64,000 nt of DNA from positions 123,501 to 187,500 of the forward strand of contig WBZZ01000820.1 in assembly GCA_019918135.1 (NCBI GenBank), read 5' to 3'. A program made the position numbers and the translations under genes. The DNA is from Paulinella micropora (taxonomy: Eukaryota > Cercozoa > Imbricatea > Euglyphida > Paulinellidae). This document shows, in pieces, positions 10,195 through 20,381 of this stretch. The notes under the pieces were generated by a model that was given only the letters and a program-made list of their open reading frames with translations, had not been told where the DNA came from and did no database searches. Positions within the stretch are counted from its first letter, which is position 1; the number at the start of each line of letters is the position of its first letter.

Positions 10195-12422
10195 ATGCAC
10201 CAGCTCGGCCCTGCCCGCCAGCCGTGGCGCCCGTGGCACCTCCTCCTGCTGTGTGGGTGGCTCCGGGCCGCCGGCGCCGGGTGCCCGTACCCGCTGCAGT
10301 GCCTGACCCAAGAGGAGGCGTGCCCCTCGGTCGTGTGCCCCGGCGGCGCCACGATCCTGGAAATCACGACGGCGGCCCCGCAGGACACGTTCGTGTGGCC
10401 CCTGTGGCCGCCCGCCGCGCCGGCGGTGCGCCGGCGCCGCCAGGCCCAGGCCGCCGTCCCGACGTCATTCACGGTCGACTGGGGGACGGCTCGCCCCCTA
10501 CGCAGTGTCTGGATGCAGGCGCCGCGCCGTGCGCGCACACGTACGCTGCTCCCGGCACGTACACGGTGACGGCGGACCCTGGCGGACGCTACCCCGTGCG
10601 CGGCTGGGCGCTGACGCCCGCGTGGCACGCCACGGCGCCCGCAGGGCTGCGGCTGCGCGCCGTGAGGCAGTGGGGGGAGCTGCGCTTCCACGAGACGAGC
10701 GGCTACCACCTGTACGCGGCGCCTGGGCTCGCGTACGTGCAACCGTTGAATTCGCTGGCGGACGCGGGGCTCGTGCAGAGCTGGGACTACAGCTTCGCTC
10801 GCCTGACCACTACGCTGCCTGACGTGAGCTACGGCCTCAACGTGTCGGGCGCCGAGTCGGCGGTCGGTCTGTTCGAGAACTCCACTGGCCTGGCGAGCCT
10901 GGACGGCACGGGCGTGCGGGACACGCGCCGGCTGCGCAACGCCAGCCGCGCGTTCGCGGGCCTGCCAGCGCTGATGGAGCTCGACCTGTCGCGCTGGGAC
11001 ACCGCCCTGCTCGAGGACGTGAGCGAACTATTTACGGGCAGCGCGGCGCTCACGCGCACGGGAGTCGGCGGCTGGACGTCGCTACCGAGCCTATCGCGCT
11101 TCGCGGGACTGTTCGCAGGCCTAGGCAGCGACTTCCGGGAAACGCTCGCCGGCTGCTCGACGCCCGCGCTCGCGCCGGGCTCGGCCGACTGCACGCGGCT
11201 GGCGCGGTACACTGCGCTCGGCCAAGCGCACTGGCCCGCCGCGTGCTCTCGCTCGCACTTCCTGGCGCTCGTGCGTACGCAAGCACCCAACGTCCTGGCC
11301 ACGCTGACGCTGTCGCCCGCGGCCGGCCCGGGCGCGAACTTAACGGTGGACTGGGGGGACGGGTTGGCGCCCGGCTCGTGCGCGCACGCCAACGGCGCCG
11401 TCTGCCCTCACGGGTACGCCAGCGCCGGCGACTACTGGCTGCGCCTGAGCGGCCGTGTGGACGGGCTGTGGTACGTAGAGGGCGCTTTTGTGGTGGAGGT
11501 GGTGGCGTGGGGTGACGTGCAACTGTACCACCCCGTCGGCAGCACGACCCCGCTCTTCACGCGGGCGGTGTACGCGTACGTTGCTGGTGCCCAGGAGTAC
11601 CTGCTGCGCTACCTGGCGCCGACGGCCGGCTCGCGGGCCCTGCACTGCGTGGCGCCCGAGTACCTGCTGCTCGGAATGAGCGAGTTCGTGGGCGACGCGC
11701 GCGACTGGGACTGGTCGTGGCTCACGCCCGCTACCCACCCCAACGGCTTCAAAAACCTGTTTCGGGACTGCGCCAAGCTCAACCAGGACCTCGACGGCTG
11801 GAACACGAGCGGCGTGGCTAGCCTTGAAGGCACGTTTGGGGGTGCGAGGGCCTTCAACGGCAGCCTCGGGTGCTGGAACACGAGCCAGGTCACCAGGCTG
11901 GACTACACCTTCTGGAACGCGCTTACCTTTAACCAGCCGATCGGGGGCTGGAACACGGGCCGGGTCACCAGCGCAGTGTGGACTTTCTACGATGCGTTCG
12001 CCTTTAACCAACCGATCGGTGGATGGGACGTAAGGAGGGTCCGATCGCTGGCGAACGCGTTCAGGAACGCGTACTCCTTCAACCAGAACCTGAACAGCTG
12101 GGACGTTAGCAGTGTCAGTAACTTCGGCAATGCTTTCGCCTGTGACCCTGCGAACCTGTGTGTGTTTAACCAGCCGCTCGGCAGCTGGGACGTGTCGGCC
12201 GCCGCACCGACAGGGGGGTTAGCGAGCATGTTCGTTGGTAATTGTGTTTTTGATCAGAATCTCACGACCTGGAACGTAGCCTCGTCCGGTTCATATGTTT
12301 GCACAGGCACTTTTCAGTATTACGGAATCTACCGGCCTGGCGTAGGTATCAGGCCGAGCAACCTGCCTGCTGTCTGCAACGATGGCTCTTACGTGCGCGG
12401 GTGTGGTCAGCATGTGCCTTAG
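10195..12422 (+). CDS. PKD/BspA-type repeat surface protein, gene B (unit 1)
   Basis: The ATG at 10,195 opens a signal peptide (HLLLLCGWLRAAGAG), the conserved Cys-rich segment and a complete PKD-like domain. A middle region with a second PKD motif (VDWGDGLAPGSC) follows, then about seven BspA-type repeats (FNQPIGGWNTGRVTSA and similar) and a Cys tail ending TAG at 12,422. In this copy the frame breaks near 10,482, where five G replace the six seen in unit 3 (actggggggacgg), so a miscalled homopolymer is the simplest reading. The unit 3 copy reads straight through this part, showing the gene is meant to be one frame of about 740 codons. ATTAAA lies at 12,639. Confidence 0.8.
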
Positions 12423-13051
12423 TAAGAAACGAGGCACACCGGAAGAACTCGCGCGGGGAACCCCAGGTCTCTGGTTTCTTGTGCTGGCTGGCCTTGCCTT
12501 GGCACCGGCAGGAAGAGAGTATCGCCGGGGGTAAGGGGAAGGGTACGGCTTGTTCTTTGGGAGACAGGGAGACGAGACGAGGGAAGCTTCTTTCTTGCTA
12601 CTGGCGCATGCGCCGGCGAAAGACGCAGAACAGAAGCTATTAAAAAAACACATCTCTACTTTGGCGCACACAAGCCACTAGCATCAGCCGGACATGGCAC
12701 CTGACATACAGTTCTTTTGGGGTAGGCTAGCCCAGACATTGCTTCTAGCGCGCCGGTGGCACCCGCCGCCCGGTCTTGGCCAGCAGGTGGCACCCACCAC
12801 CTAGTCTTGGTCCGCCGGGGGCACCGCCTGCCGACAGCCAATTGGCATGCGGCGGACCGTCTCCGACTGCTCGGGGAGGCGGGGACGGGACAAAGGGGAG
12901 GGGAGGTGGTAGAAAGGCGCGTCGCCTTCTTCTCTCCCCCGCCCCGCCACGCTAAGGCGCGTCCCCTTCTTCTCTTCCCTGCCTCGCCACGCTGACGATA
13001 GCCCCCATGGCAGGTGTTAGTTGCCAAAACCACCACGCCAGCGGCTACCAG
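12423..13051 (+). other. Intergenic: 3' UTR of gene B and promoter of gene C
   Basis: ATTAAA at 12,639-12,644 followed by A-runs is a likely poly(A) signal. Beyond it are two short direct repeats (ggtggcacccgccg, ggtggcacccacca) and two similar phrases ending in cgccacgct. Equivalents are 22,610-23,234 and 32,914-33,429. No gene seen. Confidence 0.5.
12639..12644 (+). terminator. Polyadenylation signal ATTAAA (copies at 22826 and 33018)
   Basis: ATTAAAAAAA about 220 bp after the gene B stop codon is conserved in each unit. Confidence 0.4.
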
Positions 13052-13798
13052 ATGCAACCCGCCTCCGCCTGCCAGCTGTGGCGCCCGTGGCCCCTCCTCC
13101 TGCTGTGCGGGTGGCTGCGGGCCGCCGGCGCCGGGTGCCCGTACCCGCTGCAGTGCCCGACCCAAGAGGAGGCGTGCCCCTCGGTCGTGTGCCCCGGCGG
13201 CGCCACGATCCTGGAAATCACGACGGCGGCCCCGCAGGACACGTTCGTGCGGCCCCTGTGGCCGCCCGCCGCGCCGGCGGTGCGCCGGCGCCGCCAGGTT
13301 CAGGCCGCCGTCCCGACGTCGTTCACGGTGAACTGGGGGGCGGGGAGCAGTGGCGGCGCGGCGCTCGGCTGGCTGCTGGCCGGCACGGGAGTCCTGTGCC
13401 TGCCCCTGCTGGACGGAGCCCCCTCCGCCGCCACCCCCGCCCTGCTGGGGACACTGACGGCCCTGCTGGCCGGGTTCCTCTACTCGCAGCGCCTGGCGCA
13501 CGGCCGCGCGGCCGCCCTCTGCTGGTGGGCGGGCTGGACCCTGTGGTGGTGTGCTTACTATACCGCTGGGCGGGGCCGGGTCGCCTGGGGCCTGGCCTCG
13601 GCGGGCCTGCAGGGGTGGTGCCTGGCCGCCCTACTAGCCGCGGCCCGGCCCGTCGGGCGGCCCCTGCCGCCCGTCTATGTCGCGGCCCGCGACGTGGCCC
13701 CGGCGCCGGATGCCGGCGGGCGGGAGGAGGCGGGCACGGGCTACAAGGATGACGTGCCCCCCGTGGTAGGCCTCCAGCGCATCACAAGCTACCTGTAG
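13052..13798 (+). CDS. Chimeric protein: BspA-type secretion leader fused to four-helix membrane domain, gene C (unit 1)
   Basis: From the ATG at 13,052 the first ~96 residues match the N-terminus of the neighbouring BspA-like proteins: signal peptide (PLLLLCGWL), Cys-rich segment and the first strand of the PKD domain up to FTVNWG. Homology then stops abruptly. The remaining ~150 residues contain four hydrophobic segments, roughly residues 103-121, 130-148, 157-174 and 181-199, and a polar tail ending near VGLQRITSYL. It therefore looks like a gene fusion giving a small multispan membrane protein with an extracellular Cys-rich head. An in-frame upstream ATG exists at 13,007, but alignment to the paralogs favours 13,052. 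I do not recognise the membrane part. The frame is open in units 1 and 3. Confidence 0.7.
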   Translation: MQPASACQLWRPWPLLLLCGWLRAAGAGCPYPLQCPTQEEACPSVVCPGGATILEITTAAPQDTFVRPLWPPAAPAVRRRRQVQAAVPTSFTVNWGAGSSGGAALGWLLAGTGVLCLPLLDGAPSAATPALLGTLTALLAGFLYSQRLAHGRAAALCWWAGWTLWWCAYYTAGRGRVAWGLASAGLQGWCLAALLAAARPVGRPLPPVYVAARDVAPAPDAGGREEAGTGYKDDVPPVVGLQRITSYL

Positions 13799-14511
13799 CC
13801 GGGGCCCGGCGCGCCCGTACCCGCCGCTAGCTCCCCCCCCCCCCCCCCGCCCGGTGCGCCCGTACCCGCCTGCCTGGCCCCGGCCGCGGTCTCTCACCGC
13901 CGAATGCAGGCTGAGGCGAGCACTTCCCCGGGGAGGCGTCACTCACTCTGCGTGCGTTGCTCCGGGCCCGGCTAGGACACTGCCCGCTGTGGTCTTGGGT
14001 CGTCGTCACAGTAAAAACCACCGGATGCTTCGGAGGGTGCTGGATCCCCGGCCAGCCCAAGCTCCCGGCCGAGGCACGGCACCTGTAACCTGACGCCCCC
14101 CCGGGTGTACAGATCGACGAGCGCTAGGGCCTCCGCCGCCTGGTGCGCCATCGCCCACCCGGAGGAAACCAGCGTGGGGCTTCTGCTGTTCGGCGGCCCC
14201 GTCCTGAACACAGCTCCGGGGGCACGCACCACCCCGCGCGCCGGCCACGCCCTCCCCGGGGCGCGTTGGGCGGGGGGGTGGGCCAGGGGGGGGGGCGGCC
14301 TCGTCCGGCGTGCCGCGGGCGGAGGGAAGGGGCGGGGGCTCCCCCTTGCCGGCCGACAGGCCCGCCCGCCACTCCTCCCTCCTCCCGGAGGTCTTCCCCC
14401 CTTCCCTCTCCCCGCCCCGCGCGCGTCCGGCGCAGCGGCCGGGCCCTCGTGTCTGTGCAAAGTAGCAACTCAGAGTGGGTTAGGGTGCTCGGCTAGGCTT
14501 GGAGAGAGCAC
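13799..14511 (+). other. Intergenic region between genes C and E with C and G runs
   Basis: A C run of 16 at about 13,833-13,848 follows gene C. It is 16 in unit 2 and 22 in unit 3 at 34,211-34,232. Further G runs occur near 14,285. Frames on both strands cross the region, but none has a recognisable domain or clear start context, so I leave it unannotated. Equivalents are 23,982-24,692 and 34,177-34,898. Confidence 0.45.
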
Positions 14512-15145
14512 ATGCAGGGTCGTGTGCCTACGGGGCGCAGGCCCGCCCGCGCTCTGGCCCCGAGCCCCGAAGCCCCTGGCTGGGTGTGGCTCCCGCTCTT
14601 GTGCGTGCTGTTAGTGCTGGCCGTGGTGCTGCCCTGGAGTGCCCGGCCGTCCGTCTGGGCGCCGCGGCACGGGCGCTGCCCCGCGCGGAACAGGCTCTGC
14701 CCCGCTGCGCCGTGCCCACCCGGACGGCCGGCCGCGTCGCCCAGCCCGCAGCCCGTGGTGTGCCAGCCGGGGCCCTGCGAGCTCGGGCCCCGCCCCAGGC
14801 CGCTCGCCGCCCCCGGCCTGCTGCCGGAGGCCTGCCCGGCGTCCCCGCCGCCGGCCGCCGGCGAGGACGACACGGCCGCCGTGCTCGCCTGGGGCGACGA
14901 GCCCTCCGTGGTGCAGCTGGGCGCGGGCCGGGGCTGGGTGGCGGCGGCCGCCGCGCCGCGCCCGCCCCGGCCGCCCGCGGGCTTCGCCCTGTAAGTGCAG
15001 ACACCCAGGGTTTACGGGGTGAGCGACTATGACCTGCTGCGCGTGGCCTGGATCCTGCTAGACGAGGCCGGCCTGCCCCTACCGCCGGCCGGGGGCTGGG
15101 TGCGCCTGGCGTGGGCGTCGCCCCCGCCGGACGGCGGGGCACTGG
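14512..15145 (+). pseudogene. Gene E 5' fragment, truncated at array junction (unit 1)
   Basis: The ATG at 14,512 starts an N-terminal signal anchor (WLPLLCVLLVLAVVLPW, about residues 26-42) followed by a Cys/Pro-rich extracellular segment. TAA at 14,992 interrupts the frame, and the same frame continues afterwards with VYGVSDYDLLRVAWILLDE. The TAA sits inside gtaagt, and an 18-nt gtaagt...cag segment could be a very short intron. Homology to the full gene in unit 3 stops at about 15,145, where the junction filler begins, so this copy lacks most of the protein. Confidence 0.65.
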
Positions 15146-15149
15146 ATCA

Positions 15150-15177
15150 GCACAGCCACGCCAGCAGCAGCGCGTCC
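15150..15177 (+). other. Junction filler, 28 bp copied from 526-553 (unit 1/2)
   Basis: The stretch starting gcacagccacgccagcagca at 15,150 is identical over 28 bp to 526-553, inside the minus-strand gene at the left edge. It separates the gene E breakpoint from the start of the next unit at 15,178. It is repeated at 25,330-25,357. Confidence 0.85.
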
Positions 15178-15344
15178 AGAATCTCACTGCCTGGAACGTT
15201 GCTTCTTCGCCATACGGCGCAAGTGTTTGCACACAAATCTTCCAGCCTTACGGGGTGTACCAGCTCGGCGTAGGTGTCAGGCTGAGCAACCTGCCCGCTC
15301 TCTGCACAAGCTCCTACGTGCGCGGATGTGGTACAACTGTCTAA
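15178..15344 (+). pseudogene. 3' fragment of BspA paralog 1 at start of unit 2
   Basis: This encodes the last ~54 residues of BspA paralog 1, from NLTAWNVASSPYGASV to the Cys-containing tail and TAA, with one visible difference (GCG for ACG near the end). It has no start of its own and is out of frame with the gene E fragment ahead of it. Confidence 0.85.
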
Positions 15345-15913
15345 GAAACTAGGCCGGGCACACCAGAAACACTCGCGCGGGGAGGAGCCAGGGGCAAAGC
15401 AACAGGCCTCTTGCCTTCTGGTGCTGGCTTGGCTTTGGCACCGCCCAGGAGAGAGTATCACCGGGGGCAGGCTAGTTCTGGGGGGAGGGGGAGGGGAAGG
15501 AAGGAGATGGAACGAGAGGGTGCTCCCGCCTTCCTACCTGCGCAGCGCCGGCGAAAGACGCGGAGCTAGAGCCAGTGAAAAAGGACACTGCTACAGCTAG
15601 AGGAGGCGAGCAGGCACCCCTCCCCTGAGCCAGCCTGCTCTGGCGCCGGACGTACGCCTCTCTCGGGGAGGCTCTCCATGGGGGGAGCGGAGCGGAGGTC
15701 TTCCCTCCCTTCCTTCGTGCCCCCTTTTGTCCCTCCCTCTTATTCCTCTCTCGGCCCGCGCTGACCTTCTTGCCCCTCCCGTCTGTCTAGTGTAATGTCT
15801 AAATAAAGAGACCTGGCTAGGAAGAATTGTCGGGGCCTCTTGCGTGTTGTCCAGTTTTCCTCTCTGTCCCTCCGGAGCTCTGGGTTAGCCCCGAGGAGGG
15901 CCTGGACGACGCC

Positions 15914-17275
15914 ATGGCCAGCGGGAGCAAGCGCCGCCGCCTCGACGACCCGCCCCCTCCGCAGGCGCCGCCGCCCCCGTTGACGAGCAGGTTCGTCTGC
16001 GACGCGACCAGGCGCTGTAGCCACTGCTACCGAGCCGGGTCATGTAGCCCGTGCCGTTCGTGCCGGCAGCGCAAGCTGTTTGAACCAGCGGGAGACATCC
16101 GGGCAGCCACGTTGACGGTGCAACAGTGGACCACTGCGGAAAGACGGGGGAATCCTCCCCTGTCCTTCCAGCAAGTGAAACTTTCGTCGGAGGCCGCGGG
16201 GTTTGGCTCGTATGCTCTCTTCCGCACTACCCAGGCCGAGTTCGAAGCCTTGTACCCGCCGCGCCTGACCGCTAGCTGGCTCAAGCCGGGCTCCGTCTTG
16301 CTCCTGCGCCGGCCGGGGCTAGTCCTGAAAAGCCTAGACCGGGGTCCCTTCGCTGGGGGGCCAACGCCTGCCTGCCTCGATTATTGGCACCTGCAACACC
16401 GTTTAGCGCAGGCGAGGCTAGCCCCCGCGGTCCACGGCTTCTTGCAGGTAGCGGACGCGCCGGTAGCTACCTGCTGGCTCGTCATGGACCTCGTCCGGGG
16501 GCCCACCCCGTGCCTGGACCTGCAGCGAATTAGTCGCAGGCTCGCCTGGATGGCCGAGACCGACAGAGAATGGAGGGATTCCTACGGAGGCTGCTCGACT
16601 TCTCGGTCGATCCACTGCCGCTCTTGCACGCGGATCTACAGCCCGCCAATCTCGCCTTGAACGCGCAGCGAGACTGGCGGCTGCTGGATCCAGACCCCCC
16701 AGTTCTGCCACCGGCTCTGCCTACCTACGGACGCCGACGTGAAAGCTTACGGGCTGACCATCAGGCTCTCCAACCTGCTGAGCTTCGTCGCGAACAGCTA
16801 CGGTCGCCTACGTCCGGAGCTGCGGCCGGTGCTGTGGCCACTCGTGTTTGACCTCCTGCGCGGGCCTGGCGCACAGGCGACCTTTAACCGCTGTGCTCGC
16901 TGGTGGCAGCAGGAGCTGACTGACAGGAGGCTCAAGGGACCGTTCACCCAGGCCAGGCATTACTTGGCGTTCCACCAGTTACCTGGCCCGGTGTTGTGCG
17001 ACCCAGGGGTACACACAGGCCTCCGGGTCACGCTGCCTTTGATCACCGACGCGTGGTGGCACCCAGACGGGAGGCCTAAATGGTCTCACGCGTCGGTGTC
17101 GTCGGACGAAGAGAGGAGGTCAGTCCCGGAGTTTCTGTCGGCACTGGTGCGCCTCGCCTACGGCTGGTCCGACGAGACCTCACGCGCCAGAGCATTCCAG
17201 CAGAAAGAGCTTCCTCTCACGCGCCAGAGCATTCCAGCAGAAAGTGCTTCCCCCGGTGGCGGCGGCCAGTTTTAG
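15914..17275 (+). CDS. Kinase-like protein, frame-interrupted (unit 2)
   Basis: Near-identical copy of the gene at 5723, with the same catalytic-loop string HADLQPANL in the offset middle frame and the same two compensating shifts. It differs by a few substitutions, for example a G-to-A change giving Arg in LAQARLAP and LKG in place of PKG. Confidence 0.6.
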
Positions 17276-17677
17276 CAGTGTCCTAAGGTCACAGTGTCCT
17301 TAGGTCAGAGTGTCCTCGGGTAGCGGCCCGTGGTTAAGCCTGTCCCAGGCAGCTAGATTCAGTCTTTTACTTGGGGCAGGTGCTGTCGGCTTCTGCTGGG
17401 CGTGGACTAAGTCAGTAGTACTAAACTCCAGTAAGTGGTCAGCTTCCTGTCCACCGCGCTACGTCCACGATGTAGCTCGTCGTCGCCGGAGGGGAGGGCC
17501 GGGTTACCAGGGAGAGGGGGAGGCCAGGGGGGGGCCAGGGGGAAGAGTCCCTTCTCTTCGCTCTCCCCCGGGGCGCCATGCTGGCGGCGGAGGCGCTGGC
17601 GGCGGGAGGGGGCACTGCTGCCCCTCACTCGGCCCCCCCCCCCGCCCTTGCTAAACCACCCGCCCCGGCTCCACCTG

Positions 17678-19898
17678 ATGCACACCAGCCCGGCCTGCCG
17701 GCTGTGGCGCCTGGGGCGCCTGCTCTGGTGGTTCCGGGCCGCCAGCGCCAAGTGCCCTTACCCGCTCCAGTGCCCGACGCAGGCCGAGGCGTGCCCCCCG
17801 GTCGCGTGCCCCGGCGGCGCCACGATCCTGGAAATCACGACGGCGGCCCCGCATGACACGTTCGTGTGGCCCCTGTGGCCGCCCGCCGCGCCGGCCGGCC
17901 CCACGTCGTTCGTGGTAAACTGGGGGGACGGCTCCCCTCCCACGCCGTGCCTGGACGCCGTGCGCTGGCCTGCACGTACACGGTGACGGCGGACCCCCGC
18001 GGACGCTACCCCGTGCGCGGCTGGGCGCTGACGCCGGCCTGGCACGCCGCGGCGCCCGCGGGCCTGCGGCTAAACCGCCTCCTGCAGTGGGGCGAGCTGC
18101 GCTTCCACGAGACGAGCGGCTACCACCTGTACGCGGCGCCGGGGCTCATGTACGTGCCCTCGCTGGTCTGGCTGCCGGACGCCGGGCTCGTGCGGAGCTG
18201 GGACTACAGCTTCGCCCGCCTCACCACTCCGCTGCCGGACCTGAGCTACGGGCTCAACCTGTCGGGCGCCGTGTCGGCGGTCGGCCTGTTCGAGGGCTCC
18301 ACCGGCCTGCGCTGCCTGGACGGCACGCAGGGCTGGGACACGCGCCGCCTGCGCAACGCCAGCCGGGCGTTCGCGAACCTGCCGGCGCTGGCCACGCTGG
18401 ACCTGTCGCGCTGGCACACCGCCGCGCTCGAGGACGTGAGCGAGCTCTTGGCGGGCGGCGCGGCGCTCACGTGGACTGGGATCAGCGGCTGGACGTCGCT
18501 GCCGGGGCTGCGGCGCTTCGACCAACTGCTGGCGGGCGTCTCGCCCGACTTCCGGGAACTGGGGGCCTTCGCCAGGTGGGCGACCCCGGCGCTCGCGCCG
18601 GGCTCGGTCGACTGCACGCGGCTGGCGCCGTACACGGCGCTCAGCCAGGCGCACTGGCCCGCCGCGTGCTCGCGCTCGCTCTTCCTGGCGCTGGTGCGGG
18701 TGTCGTACCCTAGCGCCGTCTTCGCCCTGGCGCTGTCGCCCGCGGCCGGCCCGGGCGCCGCGTACGTCGTGGGCTGGGGGGACGGGTCGACGCCCGGCTC
18801 GTGCGCGCACGCCGACGGGGCCGTCTGCAACCACACGTACACGGGCGCCGGCGACTACTGGCTGCGCCTGAGCGGCCGCGTGGACGGGCTGTGGTACGTG
18901 GCCGGCGCGGAGGTCGTGGAAGTGGTCGCGTGGGGCGACGTGCAGCCGTACCACCCCGTCGGCAGCGGGACGCCGCTCTTCGTGCCCCCCGAACTTGACG
19001 AGTGTGGCGCGCTGCGCTACCTGGCACCTACGGCTGGCTCGCGCGCCCTGCGGGGCGTGGCGCCCGAGTACCTGCTGATCGGGATGGGCGAGTTTGTGGG
19101 TGACGCGCGCGACTGGGACTGGTCGTGGCTCACGCCCGCCACGCACCCCCAGGGCTTCCTCCACCTGTTTTACGGCTGCGCCAAGTTCAACCAGGACCTG
19201 GACGGCTGGAACACGAGCGGCGTGGCTAGCATCGCCTCCACCTTCCAGTATGCGTCGGCCTTCAACGGCAGCCTCGGGGGCTGGGACACGAGCCAGGTCA
19301 CCAGCCTGGGCTGGACTTTCAGCGGCGCGCGGGCCTTCAACCGGCCGATCGGCGGCTGGAACACGAGCCGGGTCACCAGCCTGCAGTCGACCTTCAACAA
19401 AGCGTACGCCTTTAATCAGCCGCTCGGCGGCTGGGACGTGAGCCGGGTCACCAGCCTGCAGACGACGTTCGCAAACGCGTACGCCTTTAACCAGCCGCTC
19501 GGCGGTTGGAACACGAGCCGGGTCACCGTGCTAGGGGCGGCGTTCCTGAATGCGTACGCCTTCAACCAGCCGATCGGCGGCTGGGACGTAAGCAGTGTCT
19601 TGTACTTGGGCTACGCTTTTGCCTGTGAACCAATGGGCCAGTGCGTGTTTAACCAGCCGCTGGGCAGCTGGAACGTGTCGCTGCCATGGCGACAGGGGAC
19701 TATGCAGCAGTGTTCGGTGGCAACTGCGTCTTCGATCAGAACCTCACTGCCTGGCACGTAGCGGCCGGGAGCGCCACTACCTGCAGGCAGATGTTTCAGC
19801 CTAAAGGGGTTAGCCAGCCTGGCGTAGGTATCAGGCCGAGCAACCTGCCAGCCCTGTGCAACGGCTCCTACGTGCAAGGGTGTGGTCGTATTCAGTAG
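17678..19898 (+). CDS. PKD/BspA-type protein, gene A (unit 2)
   Basis: Copy of the gene at 7490, with the same old break in the first PKD domain. It has an additional private one-base loss near 19,681 (gtgtcgctgcc against gtgtcggctgcc), which ends the main frame at 19,761, while the tail continues in another frame to TAG at 19,898. The private lesion is probably a consensus error. Confidence 0.65.
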
Positions 19899-20381
19899 CT
19901 AGGACACCAGTTACGGCGGAAACACTCGCGCGGGGGCCGAAACCCGGGGCAGAGCAGCAGCAGGTCCCTGGCATGCTGGTGCTCGCAGCACCGCCCAGCA
20001 GAGGTAGTTCTGGGAGAGGGGGACGCTTCTCTCTTCTGACCGGCGCAGCGAAACTTAGCCTAAATCTGGGACAGCTGCTGTGTGCAGCCTCTGCCTAATA
20101 AACTCGAGTTAGTGCCTAAGCTTTCTGTCCACGGACGTCCACCGCGCACATCGCCGCCAGCAGAGAGGAGTTTTTGCCCTCCTGTTTGGGGTCGGCCGGC
20201 CCGACGGACGGGGCCGCGGGCGGCGGGGAGGAAGGGGGACGGGAGGGTAGGGCGACAGGACGGGGGGGGGGGGGGGGCGAGTCCTTTTGCTCCCTGCCCT
20301 GCCGCGCCACGCCGGCGGCCGGGGACGCCGTCTCCCCCCCTGGCCACCCTTCCCCACCTGCTAAACCACCAAGCACGTGAG

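Noticed and set aside
13972-14460. Minus-strand open frame between genes C and E
   Set aside because: Partly protein-like but runs through a G/C run of variable length between copies, has no recognisable domain, and overlaps a likely promoter.
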